Source of the DNA: Lathyrus oleraceus
Lineage: Eukaryota > Streptophyta > Magnoliopsida > Fabales > Fabaceae
Length of the DNA stretch: 64,000 nucleotides
Reading direction: 5' to 3'
Assembly: GCF_024323335.1 (NCBI RefSeq)
Contig: NC_066583.1
Span: forward strand, 364,539,877-364,603,876
Both the position numbers and the translations under genes were made by a program. The notes beneath the pieces are model-generated. The model had not been told where the DNA came from, made no database searches, and saw only the letters and a list, made by a program, of their open reading frames with translations. The stretch's first letter is position 1, and each line of letters begins with the position of its first letter. Positions 55,413-64,000 of the stretch are shown here, in pieces.

Positions 55413-56864
55413 ATGGATAAGCAAAGAAGAAATACGAAGAAGTACAGTTTTAGACAACCCGACTTGAAAGAGTTAAGGAGTTTGACATCCTATGTATTAG
55501 ATCCCTTGGAATTCAAGGCTCGTCATGGGAAGCTTCTGTCTATTCTGGCTACTCAAGTGGATGAAGGTCTAATGAGTGTGTTGGTGCAGTTCTATGATCC
55601 CTTGTACCGTTGCTTCACTTTTCCGAATTTCCAGCTTTTGCCCACGCTTGAGGAGTATGCATATCTTGTGGGCATACCTATCCTAGACTAGTTGTCGTTC
55701 AGTGGCTTGGAGAGAGTTCCTTCTTCTCAAGAGATTGTTGATCTGTTGCGTATAGATGAATCTATTATTGGTGCTCATATGACTACCAAAGGTGGAATTC
55801 AAGGTCTCCCGTCTGATTTCCTCATTGATCAAGCTACTATGTTTGGGAAGGCCATGAGTGAGGACGCCTTTGAGGCCATATTTGTACTTCTCATCTATGG
55901 GCTAGTGTTATTCCCCAACATCGACAAGTTTGTGGATGTGAACGCCATTAGGATTTTCTCTACTCTTAATCCCGTTCCTACTCTGTTGGGTGACACTTAT
56001 TTCTCTTTGCATATGAGGAATGCAAAGGGCGGTGGTACCATTGTGTGTTGTTTGCCTCTGTTGTAAAAGTGGTTTATTTCGCACTTGCCTCGGACGCTCG
56101 CCTTCAAGGAGAATAAAGGATGTCTACGGTGGTCCACGAGACTTATGTCTCTCACTAATGATGATATCTTTTAGTACAACCGTGTATATGATGGTGTGCA
56201 GATTATCGACTCTTGTGGTGAATTCTCCAATGTACCTCTTCTTGGTACATGCAGTGGAATTAACTAGAACCCTATTTTGGCACGTCGTCAGCTTGGGTTC
56301 CCCCTAAAGGATAAACCCAATAACATTCTGTTAGAGGGTGTGTTCTTTCAAGAGGGTAAAGATCCCCAAGGCTTGAAGGGCAGGATGGTTCGCACTTGGT
56401 GCAAGATCCATAAGAAAGGAAGGAAGGAGTTAGGTCCGAAGAACTGTATCGCTTTGGAACCCTATACCTCTTGGGTTAGGAGGAGAGCTTCCGAGTACCT
56501 CATGCCTTATGAGTATCCAAGACCCACACCTTTGGTTGTGGCTGGGCCTTCAACCCTCCCTAGCCAAGGAGTAGAGGAGTTGAGAGACAAAGACCATTCG
56601 TGTGCTTGGATCCGTGAACGAGAGGAGTTGCTTCAGCAGATCAGAGAGAAGGATGCTTTGATAGAGTTCCTTGAGCACCAGGTTATTGATGATCCTGATG
56701 ACGCATTGACTTCTCTACTTCCTCAGTCTTCCAAGTTTTGGAAGAGGAAGTATGATCGACTCGCCAAAGAGAAGGCAGATATGGAGGCAGCCTATGAGAG
56801 AGAGGTGAAGAGGCTTCGTGCAGCTTATCTTCCGGTCTCGAGGGCTTTGGATGATTGCTTCTAG
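55413..56864 (+). pseudogene. Ogre ORF1 homologue with four in-frame stops
   Basis: One frame runs from ATG 55413 to TAG after 56861, interrupted by TAG 55689, TAA 56064, TAG 56172 and TAG 56265, with no frameshift. Conserved blocks match the intact ORF1: FYDPLYRCFTFPNFQLLPTL, YGLVLFPNIDKFVDVNAIRI, LNPVPTLLGDTYFSLH, IVCCLPLL. A charged, coiled-coil-like C-terminus (REELLQQIREKDALIEFLEH) ends the frame. Confidence 0.9.
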
Positions 56865-57329
56865 GGATCCATAGGATGTTCATTTCCCTTCTCTCTTGTA
56901 TTGTATTTGGTTACCAAGATTGTACTTCTTTGGCATAAAAACATTTCCAAATATTAATTGACGTGATATTTCCGTATGTGATAAACGTTTAATATTTCCA
57001 AAATTTGCAAATAAGACTCTAAATTTCCTCTAATATAAAAATTAAATCATAAGCATTACATGCATCATGTTTATCTATTCCTAGGGATTTATATCTTCTT
57101 CTTGATTCTAGTCGGGGTTTTCTTACACTATTTATCTAATGTGAGACTAGAATCAAGGGGTAGAATACACTTTGAAATTGCTAAACATATCATTGCATTT
57201 GCATATTCATTAGCATGTCTTACATAACAGGTACCGCCGCAGTGTTCTCATCTTGTTTGGTATTCCATTATTAGGATAGCTGACTCAGGCATTCACCGAT
57301 ACGGTACCCGAAGGAATCAACAGTGAGCA

Positions 57330-60300
57330 ATGGAAGGTTTACAAGCAGAGCTCACTGAGATGAGGATTCGCATGAATCAGTTCATTGACGTGGTCCAAGG
57401 AGTGGCTCAGGGACAGCAGAAGCTTAGATTGTTGGTACAGAGGGATCCCCCTACTACTCAACCGGAGGTTGTGGCTCATCCTCCCGCTGGAGAGGCTAAT
57501 GGACCCAATGGACCGGGGCCTATCCCAATCCCACATGGCAACCTTGGTCAACAACCCATCCATGATGATCAGGAGGATCAATTCCCCCTGCTTCAGGAGG
57601 ACTTTGGCATGGACCATGGTATGGACCCTATGTTTCGGAGACTAGAAGAGAGGTTGAAAGCTGTGGAAGGGTAGAATGCTCTTGGTGTGGATGTTGCTGA
57701 CTTGGGGCTGGTCCCAGGCGTGAGAGTTCCGCCAAAATTCAAAGTCCCCGTGTTTGATAAGTACAATGGCAACTCTTACCCGAAGACTCATGTATAAGCT
57801 TACTTCCGCAAGATGATCGCGTATTCTGATGATGAGAAGCTGCTCATGTACTTCTTCCAGGACAGCCTAGCTGGGGCATCCTTGGAGTGGTATATGAGGC
57901 TGGATAGAGTCCATATTCGCTGCTGGAGAGACTTGGCTGAGGCCTTTGTGAAGCAATATCAGTACAATGCGGATATGGCACCTGACAGGACTCAGCTCCA
58001 GAATCTGTCTCTTAAGAGCAACGAGTGCTTCAAAGAGTATGCTCAACGCTGGAGAGAGTTGGCTTCCCGTGTTCAGCCTCCGATGTTGGAAAAAGAGATG
58101 GCCAACATGTTTATGAACATATTGCCTGGATCTTATTTGGAGCGTCTGATGGGTTGCAACGCCTCGAATTTTGCTGATGTGGTCTCTACCGGTGAGAGGG
58201 TGGAGAACTACTTGAAGACATGTATGATCCAAAATGGGGTTGGATCATCTTCGGGGTCAAAGAAGTCGTTCTTAGGAGGACATAAGAGGAGAGAAGGGGA
58301 TGCAAATGCCATATCTTCTTATCAGAACAGGGGTAACCAGAGGAATAACTTTCAGAATTACCATCAGCAACCTTATGTTGCAGCTGTGACTATTCCGGTT
58401 GCAGCCCTAATGCAACAACAACAACCTCAACGTCAGCAAAATCAATACCAACAACAATAGGGTAACAGGCCTGCTTATCAACAAAGGCAAAGGATGATGG
58501 ACAGGCGGTTCGAAACTCTTCTGATGTCGTACGCCCAATTGCTTCCCAACCTTCAACAATTACAACTTGTGCAGTTATGCACTTTGGCTCCTCCCGTTGG
58601 CAGGCTTCCAGTGGGTTATGACGCCAATGCTAGGTGTAATTTCCACTCTGGGGCACCTGGCCACACTATTGAGAACTGTAAAGCTTTTAAGCACGTAGTT
58701 CAGGACCTTATCGACTCGAAGGCCATTAACTTTGCGCCGGCTCCTAATGTTGTCAACAATCATATGCCGCAACATGGTAGAGCAAATGTTAACATGGTTG
58801 AAGGAGAAGTCAAATTAGTCAAGGAGGTGTTGAAGCTGAAGACTCCGCTGTTAGAAATCAAATAATACTTGCTAAAGGCAGATGTTCTCTCTGGCTGTGG
58901 GAGCGGTTGTTTGGGTTGTGTTGCACAGAGTGGGGGTTGTGTGAAGCTGCAGCAGGGTATCCAAACCTTGCTTGACGATGGTATCCTCCAAGCTGAAGAC
59001 TTATCTGGCCAAAGGTCTGTTGAAGGGGTTGTTGAGAATGCAGATGTTGATCCTCTCTTTCCTGAAGATGCTGAAGAATTTATAAATATTGTTCCTGCTG
59101 ATTTTGTAATTCCCAATGATGTAATTAATTTTTCTGATGTTGTTGCTGATATTCCAAACATGGTGTTTGATTCTGATGTACTTGCTGAACTTGATTCCGA
59201 TGTTTCGGATGTTTGTACTTCAATAAATAAGATTTCTGAGTATGACTGTGACGTTGCCACTATCATAATTTTCTACCCGACCGCTCAGATCAGTGCGCCA
59301 GTAGCGCAACCGGTATCACCAGTGCGACCGCATCAATCCACTATGGCCATCACGACCCCTGGTCCTTTACCTTTCACCAGCGAAAGGGCCATTCCTTGGC
59401 ATTACAGGGGGAGTGTGTACACGCATGATCCTGGAGTGGAGCAGCCATTGAAAGTAGAAGAGGTGCAGGATCAAAAGTCTGAACCTGGAATTGAGATAAA
59501 AGATCCCGCAGTGGACAATGTTGGTGGAATCGGGCGATTCACCAGAAGCGGTAGACTGTTCTCACCACCGGTTACCCAACCTGATAGTGCTGACGCCGCG
59601 GCGAAGGCCAAAGGCAAGCAAGTTGTGAATGAGGGTACCTCTGCACCACAGGTTGGCTCTGAGCCTGCTTTTGCAAAGGACGTGGACGAACTGTTGAGAA
59701 TTATAAAGAAAAGCGATTACAAGGTAGTCGATCAGTTGATTCAGACGCCATCCAAGATATCTATTCTCTCACTCCTGCTGTGTTCGGAGGCACACAGGGA
59801 GGCACTCCTGAAGGTCCTTAATGCTTCATATGTGCCTCAGGAGATCTCAATGAACCGACTAGAAGGGATCATTGCAAATGTTCATGCAAGCAACGAGTTG
59901 GGTTTTACTGATTCTGACTTGACACCAGCTGGACGCGATCATAACAAGGCTTTGCACATTTTGATGGAGTGTAAAGGCACTGTGTTATCCCATGTCCTGG
60001 TGGATACATGTTCCTCTCTCAATGTGCTACCCAAGAGAGCCCTGTCGAGGTTAGATGTAGAAGGTTTGCTCTTGAAGCCTTCCGATCTTGTGGTAAGAGC
60101 CTTCGATGGTTCTAAGAGGTCGGTGTTCGGAGAGATAGAATTGCCAATTCAGATTGGATCACAAACCTTTAACACCGTATTCTATGTGATGGATATCAGT
60201 CCTTCGTATAGCTGCTTGCTGGGTCGTCCTTGGATCCAGAATGCTGGGGCAGTCTCCTCGACCTTGCATCAGAAGATCAAGTTCCCGGTCAACGAAAGAA

Positions 60301-60569
60301 TTATCACTGTTTGTGGTGAGGAGGATATTCTGGTCAGTGACCTGTCTACATTCAAGTATGTAGAAGTAGAAGGTGAGATTCATGAGACCTTGTGTCAGGC
60401 CTTTGAGGCAGTTCAAGTCAAGGATGCAGCTCCAGTGGAAGAGGTTGAAGCAGGTGCATCTTTGTCGTCTTTCAAGCAGGCACATGCCTTGGTAAATTCA
60501 GGTGTTGCTCCCGGTTGGGGACGTCTGGTGGATTTACCTGTAAAGGAAGACAAGTTTTGGATTGGGTAT
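57330..60569 (+). pseudogene. Ogre-like gag-protease with four in-frame stops
   Basis: A single frame from ATG 57330 runs through gag and protease with stops TAG 57672, TAA 57795, TAG 58458 and TAA 58863, again without frameshift. Gag motifs: PVFDKYNGNSYPKTHV, MYFFQDSLAGASLEWYM, FKEYAQRWRELASRVQPPML, zinc-knuckle-like CNFHSGAPGHTIENC. Protease: SDYKVVDQLIQTPSKISILS, then VDTCSSLNVLP, where the active-site Gly of DTG is Cys; GRPWIQNAGAVSSTLHQK. It ends VKEDKFWIGYC, the last residue contributed by the inserted LTR. AIPWHYRG near 59395 supplies the Trp that is a stop in the main Ogre. Confidence 0.9.
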
Positions 60570-62080
60570 TGTTGAATGTAATTTTAAATGTCGGGTTTTT
60601 GTTATCGTCTCCACAGGGATTGTGAGATATCACCGCCTTTCGACAGTTGTTTTAATTCTTAGCTTAAGGTAACAATGGGGTTTTGGTATTTGTCACGGTA
60701 TCTTGCATAAAAGTATAATAAAATGCGGTAAAAGTTTTGGTTTTAATATTTGAGAAATATTGCCAAAGTTAGGGTTCGACGATCACTTTGCATGTATATG
60801 TTCGATCAAGAAAACTTATAAACTCCTTTAGATGATAAACTATTTCACAAAGTCCTCCCAATGTGTTTATCTCTAACACACATTGTGAGTTTTCCCATTT
60901 TGATCCATTGTTTATCTCTAACACAATCTATCAAAATGACAACTTTTTGGTTCAACCTTATGGTGAACAAAATCATTCATTACTATCTCTAGCTAACAAA
61001 CAAGATTGGATGAAAACCTAGGTTAAGAGTTGGTAAACATCTCTCGATCATAAACCAACACAAAGAGTTTTGAATAGGAACAAAGTTTTCACCATATATT
61101 CACCATTAAAGAGTTTACAAATGAAGATCATCCCATTTACACACAAAGCTAATGATCATCTACATCTAACCTTGACAAAATGAAGGACTTAGCTACTCAT
61201 TTTCATGGTAGCTTGGTCAACAAGTTTCGGAAGAAGGTTGATCAACATCCGAGTCGAATAATCGAGATTGGATGGGAATCCACCTTCTTTTTGTGAAAGA
61301 TTGTTAAGAGATGAAGAGAAATGATTTCTTGGTCACAAAAGATCCTAAGAGCAATGCTGGAAAAATATCTAAAAAGTACAAAAGTATGGAGGTGAAAAGT
61401 ATGGCTCCAAAAAGTAGCCCTTGCTACTTATAGAGCTGCTACTGAGCTGTCATGCTCGCTAGGCGAGCAGACTGCTTCGCCTAGCGAGCCTCTAAATGAG
61501 GCACCTGAGGCACCTGCGCCCAGAGAAACAACCTTTGCCAGACTGTCATGTTCGCTGGGCGAACAAAACCTTCGCTAGGCGAAGGTCACGCTTCAACCTT
61601 CGCTCCAGCGAGCTTGAGAGGTTTTGCTACTGGAATGCTCGCTGGGAGCTCACTAATGGCTCGCCTAGCGAGTGAGTGCTGGCTGCGCTTTTCACCAAGT
61701 CTGGACGTGTTCGCTACACACCTCGCTGGCAGCTCGCCTAGCGAGTTTGTTGATGTTTGCCCCTGTTAAATACTGGAGCTTTTCGCTGGGCTCTCGCTGG
61801 GCGCTCGCCTAGCGAGCCCTTCGCCACAACACTCGCCTAGCGAGCAAGCTGATGAATGCATCTTTTCTTTGGTCCCTTTGCCAACTTTCTTGTGGCTTCA
61901 TTTTCTATTATTTCATGCCTAATTCCTGCACAATAACTCACAAATCAAAGGTACCAAGATCGTTTATCATTGTATTGCAATTCATCAAAAACAAAGGTGG
62001 TTTCGAACACTTTAGCAAGGAAACGGAGTGAAAGATGCCCATATTTGATAGCTCAAATAAGCACTTTTGGGTATCTAACA
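60570..62080 (-). repeat. 3' LTR of Athila-like element (1511 bp)
   Basis: Plus strand starts TGTTGAATG and ends ATCTAACA, giving short TGTT/AACA termini. Contains CTCCACAGGGATTGTGAGAT near the left end and many palindromes around CTAGGCGAG. The minus-strand purine tract abuts its right end. Confidence 0.8.
61440..61850. repeat. Cluster of CTCGC-NNN-GCGAG palindromes
   Basis: At least ten copies: GCTCGC-TAG-GCGAGC (61453), CTTCGCCTAGCGAG (61472), GTTCGC-TGG-GCGAAC (61551), CTTCGC-TAG-GCGAAG (61570), GCTCGCCTAGCGAG (61660, 61732, 61804, 61833). Outer stem bases vary in matched pairs. Related forms occur near 40335. Confidence 0.85.
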
Positions 62081-62095
62081 ACTCTCCCCAACTAG
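62081..62095 (-). promoter_or_regulatory. Polypurine tract of Athila-like element
   Basis: The minus strand reads AGTTGGGGAGAGT immediately before the LTR start TGTTAGATACC, the position of the plus-strand primer. Confidence 0.8.
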
Positions 62096-62748
62096 ATTCT
62101 TGCTTGTCCTCAAGCAAAGTATGCCTCTTGAAGGACAAGAGGATTTGCATTAAGAAAAAGGTTTCTCCGAAATCGGATAAAACGGCTCAAACACAAGTGA
62201 ATCAGCAGATACAAATTTCCAACGGTTAGAATAAAATAATACACAAGAACTAAGACTTATTAGCAATGCGAAATATGTATCTATATACAACAATATTATC
62301 TTGAATGAATCATCCTATCTCTCCTCTTCGAATAAGGATTGAAGAAATTACGCGTTTGCAACCGCGGGAATAATCTCACTCTCTAACAAACAATGAAGAA
62401 ATCAATTCAATTCATACAATGTCTAACAATTATAAATGGTAATGTGGAAGCACGAAGATCACTAAGGGCTTTTCGGTTGAAGCTTGGTTAGGTTAACAAA
62501 CAAGGGTCATTTCTGAGGCCATTGAAAACGAAATTGCCGATGCAAAAGAGACATTCACTATACATTATTCACACTTCTCACTTCGTTCCATTTATTTCTC
62601 ATTTGAAACCTTCACAACTCTTATTTCACAACTCAATTTTTTTTCTCACTATTTTTCTTCCAAGCAAACATTCATTTTTATTTTCTCTATATTTTTTTTT
62701 CTTTTCATTCACATCATATTTACAAAACAGATGTTTCTCTTTTCTATG

Positions 62749-62925
<177 letters not shown>

Positions 62926-63019
62926 TTATGCTTGCTCGGTTTTTCAAGAGTTGTGGCACTTACCGATTCTCATTTTCGTTCTCCCCAACTTATTTCTTAC
63001 TCACCCTAAGTGAATGCTC

Positions 63020-63728
63020 TTGACTTTTTACGGCAAAAGAACAATTATCAAAAATTTTCGGGTTTCAAGAAAAAGATTTTTGAAATCTCGCTTTATTTCA
63101 AGCTGAGATTCAACTGTTTAAGCTCAAAGGGGTTAACGAATACTCTCTCTGCTCACAGGTAAGTTGTATTTGGAACTGGTTGTGCTCGATAGAAAACAAG
63201 TGCCTTGATCATTTCTAATTGCTTCCACATATTCATAATAATAAAAGACAAAGCATGAATCAAATGAATCAACAAAGCTTATTAGAATCCAGCATTTAAG
63301 TGTAAAATGGAGGTTTCCTCACAATTTGTGGTTTTAAGTCCTAGATGAAACATTCATTCAATTATGTTGTAAAAAGACAATACTCAATTACAAAAAAGAG
63401 TAAAGTTCTTAGTGTATTCTAAAATTCTAGCCGGAGGTAACCATGTACCTTAGCATTGTTCACTTGGTTATTTTTATCATTGCCATCTAAGCTCGGATGC
63501 ACCTTCATTGGATACTTCTTTGAGGAGCAACCAATCTAGAAGGTTTACACTCAACCAACCAAAAAATTTATTAAAACAGAAGAAATTTAAAACATAAATA
63601 ATAACATTACTTCAAAATTTAAATTTGTTCATGGGGGACAAAACACCCCAAAAGTACATAGCCAAAATTAAAATACACAATTCTGAAAATACAATAGAAA
63701 TAAAACATAATATGAAAAATAAAATAAC
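63020..63728 (-). other. 3' UTR of Athila-like element
   Basis: Non-coding stretch between the stop of the extra ORF and the TA tract. Nothing else recognisable. Confidence 0.55.
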
Positions 63729-64000
63729 TTATCCCTCCAAGGACTCAGAACCTTCATCACTACCGGCTTCAGAACCGGTAGTCTCATCATCATCATCATC
63801 AGCAGCAGCAGCACCAGAAGACGCACCAGCACCCGCCCCCTCTCCAAACACAGGCCTGTCCACAGGCCAGCTAGCGTTTTGCAGAAACTGCTCACGCGTC
63901 ATCAATGAGTGATCACCGGAGGGGTCACGTGCCTGCAGCTGTAACAGCTGCATAGAATCATGCATATCGAGCATGGCACGCTGAGTTGCCGCCATCCAGT
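63729..64000 (-). CDS. C-terminus of Athila-type extra ORF (partial)
   Basis: Open on the minus strand from the window edge to the stop at 63729. Visible: MAATQRAMLDMHDSMQLLQL, DHSLMTREQFLQNASWPVD, then an Ala/Gly-rich and Asp/Glu-rich low-complexity tail. This layout resembles the C-terminus of legume proteins labelled putative plant transposon protein, which belong to the extra ORF downstream of pol in Athila-group elements. Function unproven; only about 90 residues are in view. Confidence 0.5.
   Translation of the reverse strand, partial: WMAATQRAMLDMHDSMQLLQLQARDPSGDHSLMTREQFLQNASWPVDRPVFGEGAGAGASSGAAAADDDDDETTGSEAGSDEGSESLEG

Larger units (their letters stand above)
50475..60569 (+). 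mobile_element. Second Ogre-like element, decayed and interrupted
   Basis: 5' LTR, PBS, ORF1, gag and protease in Ogre order, homologous to but clearly diverged from the main element. Sits in the copia gag. Truncated for this window at 60569 by an Athila-like insertion just after the protease; RT, integrase and 3' LTR would lie beyond the right edge if still present. Confidence 0.9.

Overview
The window is nuclear DNA of a legume, most likely tribe Fabeae (pea, vetch, lentil or grass-pea relatives). The grounds are giant Ogre-type Ty3/gypsy retrotransposons, a SIRE/Maximus-like Ty1/copia element, Stowaway and hAT MITEs, and a plant acyl-CoA synthetase gene with introns. I recognise one host gene. 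Nearly everything else is transposable-element DNA, much of it nested.

Layout, left to right. 1-1018: reversed, diverged 5' end of an Ogre LTR. 1019-4247: unassigned AT-rich DNA with a 77-bp tandem repeat. 4248-6799 (minus): six-exon gene for a 554-residue acyl-CoA synthetase that I assign to ACOS5 (4CL-like 1, sporopollenin pathway); its two largest introns carry related short repeats. 7194-7573: MITE. 9285-35614: a small TRIM element whose 5' LTR was split by a 25,679-bp Ogre element (9314-34992). That element has LTRs of about 6.5 kb, a perfect 5-bp target duplication GTGAG, and the order PBS, ORF1, gag-pro, intron, RT/RNase H/integrase, structured 3' UTR, polypurine tract. 35.8-43 kb: decayed copia, reversed Ogre-type LTR, gypsy protease and RNase H remnants, plus MITEs. 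43-45.4 kb: AT-rich DNA with a likely SINE and an (AT)n run. 45.7-47.4 kb (minus): decayed plant-mobile-domain (MAIN-like) gene. 47.5-64 kb: three-level nest in which a copia element was entered by a second Ogre-like element at 50475, and that by an Athila-like element (minus strand) at 60570 that runs off the right edge.

How it works together: in the intact-looking Ogre, splicing of a predicted 257-bp intron (22083-22339) would join gag-pro to RT-RH-integrase in one frame; a single TAG at 20695-20697 interrupts gag-pro. Eight or more substitutions and one indel separate its two LTRs, so it inserted recently. The second Ogre-like copy carries eight in-frame stops but no frameshift.

The most unusual signal is RNA/DNA-structure-like: families of small hairpins in which the loop stays constant while both stem arms change together. 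They are (a) about 34 units with loop CGGTAA (or close variants) in the Ogre 3' UTR (27247-28360); (b) four hairpins right after the pol stop (25827-26021); (c) a two-hairpin module with linker TACGTAGGCA and second loop GCGAC, repeated in the LTRs of both Ogre families; (d) a hairpin with invariant AGTA loop near the 3' end of three different LTRs; (e) palindromes around CTAGG/CTAGC in the Athila-like LTR. I know of hypervariable tandem repeats in Ogre 3' UTRs but not of a description of these covarying hairpins.
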